A DNA stretch of 64,000 nucleotides from Candidatus Altimarinota bacterium (GTDB taxonomy: Bacteria; Patescibacteriota; Gracilibacteria; BD1-5; UBA2023): positions 66,338 to 130,337 of the forward strand of contig JAQUEK010000001.1 in assembly GCA_028685185.1 (NCBI GenBank), read 5' to 3'. Of this stretch, positions 45,164 through 57,027 are shown in pieces. The notes under the pieces were generated by a model that saw nothing but the letters and a program-made list of their open reading frames with translations, was not told where the DNA came from and searched no databases. How positions within the stretch are numbered: the first letter of the stretch is position 1; the number at the start of each line of letters is the position of its first letter. Made by a program: the position numbers and the translations under genes.

Positions 45164-46437
45164 AAAAATATTATAAATTTTGATCCCACTCATACTTCAC
45201 TTTCCACCTTGATCTTAAATTTATGCTTTTCCAAAATCTCTTTTGTAAGGGAAAGTCATAATCAATGGCTTGTCGAATCATTTCTTGATTTATCTTCCTT
45301 GTAGAACCTCTCGAATATCTTTCCGATATTCTCTTTTGCGATACCCTTTCAGCTATCTGATATCATTATCCTAGTGGAATCAAGCTCTATATTGATATTT
45401 CATGAATCCGTATATCTGAATGCATTTCATATAAGATTTTTCAATGCTACTGAAAAAAGATTCTTATCTATTTTCTTTAATATACCTTCTTTCAGATTCA
45501 GTTCAGTTAAAAGCTGCTTATCTTTATATATGTTTTCCATCTCGAAAACCACAGATCTTATCATATCTCAGATATTCTCTTCAGTGATGTCTATTTTTTT
45601 GCTTTCAAGTCGTGCAAATGCCAATAAGGATGTTACAATGTCATCCAGAGACTTTATTTGGATCTTTATATTATCCATGCTTTCTTTATATTTTCTTGAT
45701 TTCAAAGCATAGTCTATCTCTGAATTTATGGACATCAGCGGAGTCTTGAATTCATGTGCGACATCTCATGTGAATTCTCTCAATCTCTGCGCTTTTACAT
45801 TTATCTTTCTGATTGCATTATTAAGGGCATCAGCGACTATCCTTATCTCATCATCGTATTTTCAGGAAATCTCAATGGTTTTTGAAAGGTTATCAAAATC
45901 CAGGTTCTTTGCAAAATTAGCTATCTTATTAAGATCTTTGAGAGAATTTTTAGTGAAATACAGTGAGATAGGAAGTGTAATTATGGAAAATATGATAAGC
46001 AGTATTATCGTAATATCAAAAAGGAATATCTGATCATGAAAATATGATGTGACATTTCAAAAAAGCACAACTTCACCAATTCAATCGATTTTCTTTCAAT
46101 ACAGGAAAAAATGATTTCCGTTTATTTCAAAGAATCAAAGCCTGTTTATCTTTGGGATTTCCTTATATTTATCAGATAAATAAAACTTATTATTCTTATC
46201 GATTATATATCATCACATATCAAGCACTCATTTGACGATCTTGGTTTTAGAATCAATCTTATATTCACAGGAATCATTATATATCTTATCGATATTCTCA
46301 TTTATTTCCCTCTTTTCAGAATTGTACCAGCTATAGAAAAAATAAGAATTCAGGCAAATTCAAAAAAACACAAGGATAAATACTGTAAATACTGTAAATT
46401 TAATGGAAATCAAAGTTGATGTACGGATATTCCTCAT
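45160..46437 (-). CDS. Sensor histidine kinase
   Basis: 425 residues. First membrane helix at the N-terminus (FTVFTVFILVFFGICLNSYF), a sensor region of about 120 residues outside, a second helix near residue 135, a HAMP-like linker, then the H-box REFTGDVAHEFKTPLM. HATPase_c follows, with N-box NLIGNAFRYTDSG, G1 MISDSGKGIAKENI, F-box KIFERFYKED and G2 HGLGLSLTKEIL. All catalytic boxes are intact. It starts 16 nt after its response regulator and closes the redox operon. Stop TAG overlaps the convergent gene's stop. Confidence 0.93.
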
Positions 46438-46453
46438 GATATTATTAACTTTA

Positions 46454-47113
46454 TTATAAATTAACCCTGTATCAAAATCATTTTATGGTATCTACAATGC
46501 TTTTATCTAGTTTTTTCCTTATGTTGGATATATATACATCCAGCTTAGAATCAGCTTCGAACATCGAATCCTCTCATCACCATATATAGCTTATTATATC
46601 AGTCCTGGAAACTGCCTGATTCCTATTCTGTATGAGATATTCCAATATGAAGAATTCTTTAAGCGTAAGCTCGATTGGAGTTCAATTTCTGGTTATCTCC
46701 TTCTTCTGTATATCTATCTCGATGTCTCCGAATCTTATCTTATCGAACATTTCCTTGTTTCCCCTTCTTAATACTGCATATATCCTAGCCTCCAATTCCT
46801 TCAGATCAAATGGCTTAACTATATAATCATCAGCTCATGAATCCAATCATATTATCTTATCCTCTATCGTATCTTTTGCTGTAATCATAATTATCGGAAT
46901 CTTTTTTTTCTCCAATATCTTTTTGCATAAGGTTATTCAATCTATCACGGGAATCATGATATCTAGAAGTATAAGATCATAGCTGTTGTTCATGGCCATA
47001 TCATATCATGTCTGTCAATCGAAAGCTCACTCTATACTGAATCACTCCAATTTGAGGTATTTCTGTATGTTCTTGTTTATGTTTCTATTATCTTCTACTA
47101 TTAATATCTTCAT
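46454..47113 (-). CDS. OmpR/PhoB-family response regulator
   Basis: 219 residues. Receiver: MKILIVEDNRNINKNIQKYL, phosphoacceptor Asp in SYDLILLDIMIPVIDG, then PIIMITAKDT and YIVKPFDLKEL. The winged-helix output domain has ITRNGTPIELTLKEFFILEY, VSRTDIISYIWGG and LDVYISNIRKKLDKS. With the adjacent kinase it forms a two-component system, likely reading an envelope or redox cue given the operon. Confidence 0.95.
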
Positions 47114-47192
47114 AGATCATTTTGTTATGAAATAACTCTAAATTATATCCATAATGCATTAAAAGTAAATATAATATAACTTTTATTTGATA

Positions 47193-47900
47193 TTATCTTC
47201 AAAAAATAATCGGCACGATTACCATATTTACCTTGCTTCAATCCTTTGCGGAATATTCGAATACTTCAATGGATCATGTTTCAGTAGTTGGTGCTATGAA
47301 ATCTATTTTCACATCGAAGCTTCAGAATAACCCTGTATCGATGCTATCTGCAATGGATACTCACTCTTTTATTATCTTTCAATCAGAATCCTTTATCATA
47401 TAATTGAATGTATTTTCGAAAACCCTAGCTACTCAGCTTAGCCGTAGACTTGAGAAAACCTTCTCATTATCAATCGGTGAATACAATATGATATTGATTT
47501 CTTTTATGATGCTTAATTTTTGGATTATCCTGATGTTATCTATATTTTTTCAGGAAACCTCAATATCGAATCATTTCAAGATATTATCGCTTTTTATTGG
47601 TTTTTGATCAATTCATAATAGAACTGCATCTTTGGATAATCTCATATTTGAAACCTCTCATTTCATATTCTTTAATGAAATGAGATCTCAAGAAAAGCTC
47701 TCTATGGTTCATGTATATGAGAAATTTGCTTCATCGCAGACAATATCAGGATTTATGGATCCTGGATTTCAATGTTTGATATATGATCAGTTGCTGCATG
47801 TCCAATTATCATCAATTGATGAAAACCTTAAAATCAGAAAAATGAACGAAACGAAAAATATGATTGAAAATATTGATAATAAAGCTGTTCTCCTATTCAT
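47193..47900 (-). CDS. Exported protein with Gmad2 immunoglobulin-like domain
   Basis: 235 residues. N-terminal anchor or signal MNRRTALLSIFSIIFFVSFI. Two Cys (WTCSN and DIVCDEANF) may bond. The C-terminal 95 residues match Gmad2: LYSPIDNEKVFSSLRLSGVA, RVFENTFNYMIKDSDGK, FGSFDVKIDFIA, SIEVFEYSAKDGS. Gmad2 modules occur in germination and surface proteins and bind partners outside the cell. It lies 79 nt upstream of the response regulator. Confidence 0.82.
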
Positions 47901-47953
47901 ATCCCATGATTAAATTCTAATATGTCCATTATAGAAATTTTAAAATAAAAGCA

Positions 47954-48358
47954 CTATTTTTTAAAAAATCCGTTTATTTCATCTCTTGAAAGGCTTTTAG
48001 AATTTATTGTAACGCTTTGTATCCAATTGCTGTCCTTGACTATATCGACTTCGATATTATCCTTTCATGAATAAATCACCTTATAGAAATCAGCCTGCGA
48101 ATCAATTTTTGCAAAAACTGTGTCATATCATTTTATGAATAAATCAGAAGCTCCTAATAAATCATTTTTCAATTTTTCATCTATAGTTGTCTGGCTTGAA
48201 GAATCAGTTGCTTTCAGATCTTGCTGAGATATTCATCTTTTCAGGCAATCATATTTCCTTACCGAAGTACAGGCATTGTTTTCAGATATGATATCAAGGC
48301 TATAGAAAAATGTGGCCGTTATAAGTCATATGGAAATCAATATCGATAATTTTTTCAT
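47954..48358 (-). CDS. Small exported protein of the redox operon
   Basis: 134 residues. MKKLSILISIGLITATFFYS is a signal or anchor. Two Cys close together (NNACTSVRKYDCLKRG) could form a disulfide. The rest is a mixed fold (LLGASDLFIKGYDTVFAKID, IEVDIVKDSNWIQSVTINS). No family recognised. It starts one base after the reductase stop, so translation is coupled; a partner of the reductase or FMN protein is inferred. Confidence 0.7.
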
Positions 48359-48359
48359 G

Positions 48360-49742
48360 CTAGAATTTTTCAAAGTAAATATTTTTGTATCAATTTTCCT
48401 CTAATTTTATAATGGCATCTTTAACCATTGCAGGATTACCGCAAATATAGAATTCAGTCTTAGGGGTGAAATTGAATTCATCGATTGAAATCCTTCATCT
48501 TTCATAAAGATCGCAGTTTTCACTCAATTCTGAACAATATATCTTATATTTCAGGTTAGAGAAGCTTTTAAGCTCATTTTCATAAAATACATCATTCTCG
48601 GTTTTCACTCAAAAATAAAGGATATTTTCTGATTTTTTTGAATGCAGTATCATTGAATATACCGGTGCGATTCAAGTTCATGTCGCTAAAAATACTTTCG
48701 GATTGCTATTATCATTAAGCGTGAATTTTCAATATATTCAATCAAGGATTAACTTATCTCATGGATTGATATCCTTTAATATTCTTCATCATCTTCAATT
48801 CTCATTTATCTTTATGCAGAATGTCAGGATTCAATCAATATAAGATACTACAGAATATGCTCTTATGAATTCTCATGCTGAATCCTTTAATACAAACCTT
48901 GCATGCTGTCCAGGCAAGACATAGAAAGAAGACATGGAGTAAATCTTAAGTTCAATTACATCAGATGTAAGATAGGTTTTTGAAACCACTTCTGTATTTA
49001 CATATTCTTTTGTCTTATCTTCTTCTCAAAGCAATACAAAATCCTCTTTTCACACTCAGCATACAGGGCATTTCCAAGTTTCTGGGATATCCTCAAATTT
49101 CGTATTTGGTGGAATTCATCAATCAGGATCTCATTTTTCCTCATCATATATATATCAGCATGGGACACATAAATACATAGGCCTTCAGAAAGAGACTTTT
49201 TTCGGGTCTTTTTTAAGATATGCCACAGACCTGAATAAGACAAGTATCGATATCACGCTAATATAAAAACCATCAAATCTTGAGGCGAAAGCGACATGGA
49301 TGGCGACAATTATGAAAAGAGGATATACAAGGCTTTGAACTTGTGCCCATTTTCATTTTAATGTTTTTACTGAGAGATTATTCGATGTGATTCATAATAC
49401 GATGATCAATGCAAGCGCTATCACTCAGGTAATGACATCAGATTCCTTGAAATGTTCAGGGACAAAAAAAGTTTTCGAATAAAGGTTCTCGAGATAGAAA
49501 TATATTCATGCATGAACCAAGGCAAGATAAAACGAGATAACTCAGAATGTCCTTCTCCAAGGCAAGAGATTCTGTAAATTGAATAATGATATTATAGGAG
49601 ATATCAATAATGATATCGTAATATAAAGGAACGCGACTCTTCAGAAATCCCTAAGCGGAAGATTTATCTCTCATATATTCGTATAATAAAAGAATGCATA
49701 CAATACTGCTCAAGGGATAATGGCAATCAGGTATTTTTTCAT
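48360..49742 (-). CDS. Haem membrane domain-rubredoxin-FAD/NAD(P)H reductase fusion
   Basis: 460 residues, three modules. Residues 1-185: five or six helices of ferric-reductase/MsrQ type, with PWRRTFGVISFYLALVHAG and VYPLFIIVAIHVAFAS supplying the usual haem-ligand His. Residues about 190-245: a complete rubredoxin, MYLCVPCGYIYDEEKGDPDG, GIPPNTKFEDIPETWKCPVC, GVGKEDF, with both CxxC pairs. Residues about 255-460: FNR-like, RAYSVVS for FAD and VFLATGTGIAPVYS for nucleotide, ending YICGNPAMVKDAI. Electrons would go NAD(P)H to FAD, rubredoxin iron, membrane haem, then outward. It follows the FMN-binding gene by 9 nt. Confidence 0.92.
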
Positions 49743-49751
49743 AATTTAAAG

Positions 49752-51377
49752 TTAGCTTGATTTTGTTGTTGTGTTTGTAACTGGAGCAGCAGTCGGCTGA
49801 ACGTTTTGAATTACCTGAACAGGTACAGCTTTTGCCGGAACCGGATTTGCAGAACTCACGGAAGGATTATTTATAGTAGCCTTGTTCTGTATGATTGGTC
49901 TGTATCAATTATTTGAAGCCGTATTTGCTATGTTATTGCTTGATTTCAAATAACTGATAAGATCATCCTTAGAATTATAACTATTTATATCGATATTTCA
50001 ATTTTCTTCCTTAAAATCAAAACTCAAATCTTTACTGTTCTGATATATGTAGAATTTTTTTCAGTTCGGAGCCGTATAGACCGTATCAAGTACTTTATTG
50101 GTATTTTCATCTAAATATCTTACAACATCTTCATATGATGGAAAAATCTTATCGGCAAAGGTTCAGTCATTCCTCTTGAAAGTATATGCTCAAGCTGAAA
50201 CTGAAATGATCTCGAATTTATTTCAATTAGGGAGAATATATTTCATTTCCTGAGATTCCTTAATTCTATTATTTATGAGATCAGAGGCATACAAATATAT
50301 ATCCTTTCTGTTATTATCTGAAATATTGGCCTTATTTTCTAATTTGGAATATATATCCTTAAGCATTTCTGAGAATGTATCGTTGTCATATTTTGCTTGC
50401 AGCCTTATAAAGATGGAATCCAATGATTTTTTCAATGTCATCACCTTATCTTGAACAAGAATCTGATCCTTTCAATTTTTTGCATTTTCCAAAGAATTTG
50501 AAATCGCATCATAAACAGAATTGGAAGTTCAGGTCGCTCAAGAAATCGTATTGATTTTATATTCCTGATTCTGTATAAGCTTCTGCAGCTCGATATTTGC
50601 TCTTTCTTCTGTGAATGGACTATTCGAAGGAGCTACGAATTCCATCCATCTTGCATTTATTATCTTTCATCAGCTTACTGAAATCTTAACCTTCAGATTT
50701 GATGATCAACCCGGATATTTATAAATTCAATTTCAGATATATGATCAATCCTTATATGAAGGATTTTTCCTTATAGGTGTTTTATTTACGACCAATATGG
50801 CTTCTTTTGAAACTGCTATAGATTCGATCTTAGCATTATTCTCAGAAGTAGGGGTTGTGCTTTTATTTAAAGTATTCTGAGATTTAACGGAAGGCTGATT
50901 CACATTCTTAATAACTGCTGGCCTTTCTGCTGGTTTCTGAATATTTGTAACATTGACCGCAGGAGTTGGCTTTACAACATTAGAATTAGTAGTACTTGCA
51001 GGTTCTCCTGAAGCTCATGATGTGGTGTTTATTGGAACTGTTGAGGTTTTTGTGGGAGTAGCTGTTTGAGTGGTGGTAGGTTTTGCGGGGGTTACGGTGG
51101 TTGGAACTCCTGAGGCTCATGAAGTAGTGTTCGCTGCTAGTGTTGTTGTATTGTTGCTTGTTGCAGGAACAGGAGATCTTGGGTGATAATAATAATCATC
51201 ATCATCGTCATCAGCATCAGCATTTGCCTTATTTATAGGATCTGATATTATATTCCTTACTTTCCAAAATCAACTCAAAGAAACATCATTCAAAGAGACA
51301 AGATACGAGAAATTGAATCATGAAATAAGGAAAAGGCTTCCTATAGCTAAAATCTTTAATGCTTTTTTTCTTATCAT
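49752..51377 (-). CDS. Exported FMN-binding domain protein
   Basis: 541 residues. N-terminal signal/anchor (MIRKKALKILAIGSLFLISG). Then an acidic patch (ADADDDDDYYYH) and a 110-residue Thr/Pro/Ser-rich linker with repeated NTTSGASG units. The FMN_bind domain (about residues 215-310) shows YKDGSYIGNGIYKYPGGSS, LKVKISVSGGKI, ARWMEF and the flavinylation-type motif TISGATGTSNSVYDAI, in which Thr would carry FMN. A helical region and a second Ala/Pro/Val-rich tail follow. It is the first gene of the redox operon and the likely outside electron acceptor of the reductase. No ApbE gene is seen in the window. Confidence 0.87.
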
Positions 51378-51466
51378 ATATAAATGTTATTAAAATATTT
51401 ATATATGATAAATTTTTAACTTAAATTAGCCTTAATTGTTTAATGTGAATTGAAAAGCATATCTCA

Positions 51467-51490
51467 GTTAAATCGGATATCCGATTTAAC
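51467..51490. promoter_or_regulatory. 24-bp palindrome upstream of the redox operon
   Basis: GTTAAATCGGAT followed by its exact complement, centred about 100 bp upstream of the FMN-binding gene start. A T-tract lies only on the plus side (TTCCTTTTT) where no gene ends, so an operator is more likely than a terminator. Confidence 0.55.
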
Positions 51491-51673
51491 TTCCTTTTTA
51501 TCAAATTATCATCAATAATTAATAATATTTCTATATTTATCAATGAGTGCTTTCATATTTTGGTATATCTTAATTATGTAAATTAAAAAGTGTAAAATAT
51601 TACTATATTCCTTTTATGAAAATATAACTAATTATATTAAAGTAACCTTAATTTATATTTATATTGAATTTAT

Positions 51674-51701
51674 TTGCTTTAGGTAAAGTAGTAAATATAA
51701 T
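51674..51701 (+). promoter_or_regulatory. Promoter of lemA
   Basis: TTGCTT at 51674-51679, 16-bp spacer, TATAAT at 51696-51701, 30 nt before the lemA ATG. Confidence 0.65.
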
Positions 51702-51731
51702 TGATTCATTATATTTTTTAAATCAAAACAT

Positions 51732-52289
51732 ATGACACCAACAATTGTAATCCTTATAATAATTTCTGTGATTGTGATTTTCATCATCGCAAAATACAAT
51801 GGAATCATCCAAATGAGAAATAATAGGCAAAATGCTTTTGCAGATATAGATGTCCAATTGAAGCAGAGATTCGACCTTGTACCTAATCTTGTGAATACCG
51901 TGAAATGATATGCATCACATGAACAAGTAATCTTCGATAAGATATTGGATGCTAGGAAGGCATATGCATGAGCATGATCCATAGATGCGAAAATCGCAGC
52001 TAACAATGATATGACTTGAGCTTTAGGTAGGCTTTTTGCAATTGCTGAAAGCAATCCTGAAATCAAGGCAAATGAGAATTTCATGCAACTTCAATCTGAA
52101 TTATCAGATATAGAGAATAAGCTTGCTGCTGCCAGAAGATTCTTCAATTCAAGCACTAATGAATACAATACTTATATACAGGTATTCCCAACCAATATAA
52201 TGGCGAATATGTTTAATTTCAAATCTGAAATCTTCTTTGAAGTTGAAAATAGGGAAGAAGCAGAAAAAGCACCTAATGTAACATTTTAG
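51732..52289 (+). CDS. lemA: LemA family protein
   Basis: 185 residues. One N-terminal membrane helix (MTPTIVILIIISVIVIFIIA) then the family signature YNGIIQMRNNRQNAFADIDV, QLKQRFDLVPNLVNTVKGYA, and the helical ENFMQLQSELSDIENKLAAA, RRFFNSSTNEYNTYIQVFP. LemA proteins are membrane-anchored four-helix bundles of unclear role, very often next to htpX as here (43-bp gap). The glycines of VKGYA and of YAGAGS are TGA. Confidence 0.94.
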
Positions 52290-52332
52290 CATAAAAAATA
52301 TCATAAATATAATAAAACAGATAACAGAAAAT

Positions 52333-53307
52333 ATGTCAGTCATAGGTTTACAATCATCAATATGGTCAAATAGGACCAAGACTTTCCTTTTGCTACTATT
52401 ATTCCCTATCCTGGTTTTCGGGATAGTTTTTCTGATAATGTATTTCCTATCTATCGGAAATCCTAATCCTAATATACCTTTACAATCGGATTATTACTTA
52501 TTTAAATCACTAGATGGATCTTTGCAGATCTTCACTTTCCTATGACCGATATTGCTTATCTGGTGCCTTATATCATTCACATTCCACAGATATTTCATAT
52601 TCACATTCACTTGAGCAAAACCTTTAACACGTAAGGAAAATCCTGAAATCTACAATATAGTTGAAAACCTCTGCATTTCAAGATGACTTCCGACTCCTAG
52701 TATCTGAATTTTGGAAGATGATAGTTTGAACGCATTTGCAGTTTGATGGAATCCGAAAAAAGCGTGGATAGTTTTTTCAAGATGAATTCTGGAAAAGCTT
52801 AATAAGCAGGAAATAGAAGCTGTAGCAGCACATGAGCTAACCCATATAATGAATAAGGATTGATTACTTCTTGTTGCTGTAATAGTTTTCATATGAGCCG
52901 TAGCTGCCATCTGAGAGATAACATTCAGATTCTGAATCAATATGTGAAAGGATTCCGATTCAAGGGATTGAACACAATTGAAGATAATAATGATATTAGT
53001 TTGAATTGCTTTCCTGATTCTGGGTTACATGGTTCTTCCATTGGTCCAGCTTGCCGTTTCAAGAAAAAGGGAATATCTTGCTGATGCATGAAGCGTTGAG
53101 CTTACCAAGGATAAGAATGCTATGATAACAGCACTGAAGAATATAAGCAATGATTCCACGATAGAGTCGATAAAGAAAGATTCTATTTCTGCCTTATGTA
53201 TAAGCAGCCCTTTTCCGAAAACAAAATGAATCTGAAATTGGTTCCATGAATTCTTCTCAACCCATCCTAGCATTGAAAATAGGGTTGCCATGCTGGAAAA
53301 ATATTAG
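52333..53307 (+). CDS. htpX: Membrane metalloprotease HtpX (M48)
   Basis: 324 residues. Two N-terminal membrane helices (FLLLLLFPILVFGIVFLIMY and PILLIWCLISFTFHRYFIF), the zinc site VAAHELTHIMNKDG (HEXXH), two further helices (LLVAVIVFIGAVAAIG, MILVGIAFLILGYMVL), then REYLADAGSVELT with the third zinc ligand, and STHPSIENRVAML. HtpX degrades damaged membrane proteins. All catalytic residues are present. Confidence 0.95.
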
Positions 53308-53308
53308 T

Positions 53309-54268
53309 TTATCTTCTGTTTATATAATTCAACAATGCATTCGGGATATCGATCCTTAATTTTCATTGCTGATCCCTTATCACCTTTATGAATTTCTGTT
53401 CTCAATTATTCAAATCTAATCTGAATATCTTTTCATTAGGACTTATATTCCTTACTTTTATATCGCTTATTGAGGGGTTTTCCTGATTTATCTGAGATGT
53501 AGAATTAATCATCTTATTATTGTTCTCTATGAACTCATATATGTTATAATCCTTAAGATTGCTTTCATTGAAATCGATCTTCTTATCTTTAGCGTTATTT
53601 ATATTCAATTTGCTCTTCACTTCCTTATAGAACTCATCTTTTTCATTGACTTTCTCAAAGGATTCAAGGACTTCTGTATTTATTATAGAGCTTAAAAGAG
53701 GGATTTTCTTTATGTATTCTGATAATTTTATATCAAAAATCAAAACCAAGCAAATAAGTATAGTTGTTATGATTAATCATAAAATCAGCTTTAGCTTGTT
53801 CAGAAATTCCAGAAATTCTTTCATCTTATTGAAGATATAATTGATTCATTCTGATTCTTCAAGCTGTTTCTTAAGTTCCTCTATCTGTTTCAATCAAGCA
53901 GCATTGATTTTCGCTTCCAGAAAATATGAATTGAAAAGCTCTTTTTTGAATACTATCCTATCATCTTTCTCATAGAAGAACATTGACGGATCAAGATTCT
54001 TTTCTCTGCATTTCTCATTTATCAGCTCGATTTCATTCTCATTCACATCCAGAAGTTCCAGAAATCACATTCAATAATTATACATTATCCTCATCTCGAT
54101 ATCTTCCATGATACATCAGAACCTTTCCAATATATCCTTATCGACGAAGATTCTAATATCAGTAAACCCTAAATTTTGGTGCAGCAATAATTCCTTTAGT
54201 ATTTCCAATACAAAAAGGTCTATCTTTAACATCTGATCTTTATTTAAAAAATCATCATTTGCCGCCAT
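53309..54268 (-). CDS. Single-pass membrane protein with coiled coil
   Basis: 319 residues, no family recognised. The first 150 residues are cytosolic and charged (MAANDDFLNKDQMLKIDLFV, DEVNENEIEL-like acidic stretch), then a short coiled coil (LKQIEELKKQLEESEG), one membrane helix (KLILGLIITTILICLVLIFD, about residues 180-200) and an outside Asn/Lys/Glu-rich C-terminal part with NPSISDIKVRNISPNEKIFR. Its stop converges on that of htpX with one base between. Confidence 0.7.
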
Positions 54269-54490
54269 ATTTTAGGGTTATAGATAAGTTTCGATATTTT
54301 AGCATATATTTTTATGAATTGTCAAAAGTTTATTGGAGCTTTTTGGCTTTCATATTTTGATTTTATAGGATTAAATGATATACTCTAATCAGTTGGAAAA
54401 TTAAGAGTATTACTTGCAATATTACAACCTTAAATCTAAAACTATCGAAATAGATGGTCCTATCTTAAAACTAAATCATAAAACTGAAAA

Positions 54491-57025
54491 ATGTTCACAA
54501 ATTTTACTGAGGAATATAAAAAAGCTCTGATTGATGCTGAAAATAATATAAAAAGTAAAGGTTATAAGGAAATATTGAGTGAAGATGTTTTCCTTGAGAT
54601 TATAAAGACAGAAAGCTGAAGTATATATGATCTTTTTTCTAGCTATTGAATAAATGAGAAGATAACCATAGAGGTTCTTACACAGAACAATTCAAAAGTC
54701 ACTAACAAATCAAGGGTCTGAGAATACTCATGAATTTCAAAATTACTCAAAGATATCATAGTTTCTAGTGTTAAGATCGCTGCTAGCCATGAGAAGAAAA
54801 AGGCATGAATCGAGGATTTCATGCTTGCAATGATAAAATGAAACGAACCTTGGTTCATAAGCTATCTTGATTTCCTATGAATAAACCCGAAGGATTTCGA
54901 ACAGAATCTTATAAATATGAACGGTCCTAAATGAAACGGACAACCCTTCGATCCTATAGATAACATATTGAACGCATTGGAAGAATGACTTTGAATGTGA
55001 AATCCCATAGAAGACATGGACAATAACCCATTTTTCTGAAATAAGAAACCAACTTGAAAAAAGGATGAAAGTCTTACTCCTGCGCTTGATTTCTTCTGAA
55101 TCGATCTCACACAAGAGGCGAAGAACTGAAAAATAGACACTATAATATGAAGAGAGAAAGAAATCGATAGATTGATATCGGTCATAAACAGAAAAACAAA
55201 GAATAACCCTTGCCTGGTTTGAGAACCATGAGTGGGTAAGACCGCTGTGATAGAATGATTGGCAAAAAGGATTTCAGAATGAACAGTTCCCCTTGCTATG
55301 CAGAATAAAAGGATAGTTTCTTTGGATTTGTGATCGATAATCGCAGGAACGAAATACAGATGAGAATTCGAATCAAGAATAAAGCAAATCATAGATGAAG
55401 CTTCCAAATTAGAGAATGAGGTTGTATTGTTCATAGATGAGATACATACCATAATCTGAGCATGAAGCTGAGAATGATCGCTTGATGCTGCAAACATACT
55501 GAAACCTGCGATGTGAAGATGAAAGATATCTGTCATCTGAGCAACAACATTAAATGAATACCAGAAGCATATTGAAAAAGATAGCGCCCTTGAAAGAAGA
55601 TTCCAGAAAATAGAAGTTGAGGAACCAACAAGTGCAGTTGCAAAAGAGATAATCGAATGACTTAAAGTCTCGTTCGAGGATTTCCATAATCTTATAATAG
55701 AAGATGATGCTATCGAAGCTGCTGTCGATTATTCTGTAAGATACATAACTGACAGATATCTTCCAGATAAGGCGATAGATCTTATTGATGAAGCTTGCAG
55801 CGCTAAAAGCATGAAATACAACTATGAGGAGAATTGAGTCAAAGAAATAAAATTGGAAATAGAGAAGCTTCAAAAGGATATAGAGAACTTCGTATATTCC
55901 CAGCAATATCATAAGGCTATCATTGCAAAGGATAAGCAAAAAGAACTTGAGAGCAAGATAAAGGAAAAGAAATGAAAGAAGATCATACCTAAAAACAAAA
56001 GGCTTCATATAACCAAAGATGATATCCAAAAGATAGTCAATCAGATAACCTGAGTTCCTATGGAAAATCTTTCAATAGAGGATATCGAGAAATTGAAGAA
56101 ACTAGAGTTGAATCTTAAAAAAAGGATAATATGACAGGATGAGGCAATCAAATCAGTTGTCAGCTCTATCAAAAGATCAAGAACCTGAATCACAGACAAA
56201 AACAGACCTATCTGAAGCTTCCTTTTCCTATGACCTACATGAGTAGGTAAAACAGAGCTTGTTAAAGCTTTGGCACAGGAATTCTACTGAGACCAGAAAG
56301 CTCTGATTAAAGTTGATATGTCAGAATACAGCGAAAAAGCATCGATATCAAAGCTTCTATGATCAGCACCATGATATGTCTGATATGAAGAAGGTTGAAT
56401 GCTTACAGAGAAAGTAAGGAGAAAACCTTATTCGATAGTTCTTTTCGATGAGCTTGAAAAATGAAATTTTGAAATCTATAATATCCTTCTTCAGATTCTT
56501 GAGGAATGAAGCCTTACAGACTGAAAATGAAGAAAGATAAATTTCAAGAATACCATAATTATAATGACTTCGAATATCTGAAGCGAGGAATTCATGTCAA
56601 AAGCGACTCAGATATGATTCGATGTTTCAAATGACAAAGAAGCTAAGATAATAAAGGATTATGAAAAGATAAAAGAGAAGGTTCTTGGAAGCCTAGACGA
56701 ATACTTCGCTCCTGAATTTATCAATAGGATAGACAAGACTCTTGTATTCAATGCACTTAATAAGGATATATTGAAAAAGATCGTGGTTCTTCAGTTAAAT
56801 GAACTTGTAAACAGATTAAAAAGCCTTAACATATCATTGGCATACGATAATAAGGCTGTATTGCATATATTGAAAGATACATATAACCCCGAATATTGAG
56901 CTCGCCCAGTCAGAAGATATATACAGGATAAGATAGAAGATGAATTATCAAATCTATTGCTAAATAAAAAAATTAATGGTACAATTACAATATCAACAAA
57001 CAAAAATAAATTAATTTTTATATAA
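54491..57025 (+). CDS. clpC: ClpC/ClpB-type AAA+ ATPase
   Basis: 844 residues with two AAA+ modules. The N-terminal repeat region (about 1-150) is followed by D1: Walker [37 protein letters not shown], Walker [16 protein letters not shown], then the middle coiled coil ([15 protein letters not shown]), which is short as in ClpC. D2: [20 protein letters not shown], Walker [31 protein letters not shown], sensor [12 protein letters not shown] and [14 protein letters not shown]. It unfolds proteins for ClpP or disaggregates them; no clpP is in the window. Two secreted-protein genes follow without a gap. Confidence 0.93.
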
Positions 57026-57027
57026 AA

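Larger units (their letters stand above)
51378..51731. other. 354-bp intergenic control region
   Basis: Divergent region between the redox operon (minus) and lemA-htpX (plus). It is very AT-rich and without a credible gene. It contains a 24-bp perfect palindrome and a lemA promoter, listed separately. Confidence 0.8.

Noticed and set aside
54862-56029. Minus-strand frames of 224 and 159 codons
   Set aside because: Antisense to clpC; plus-strand AAA+ motifs are complete.
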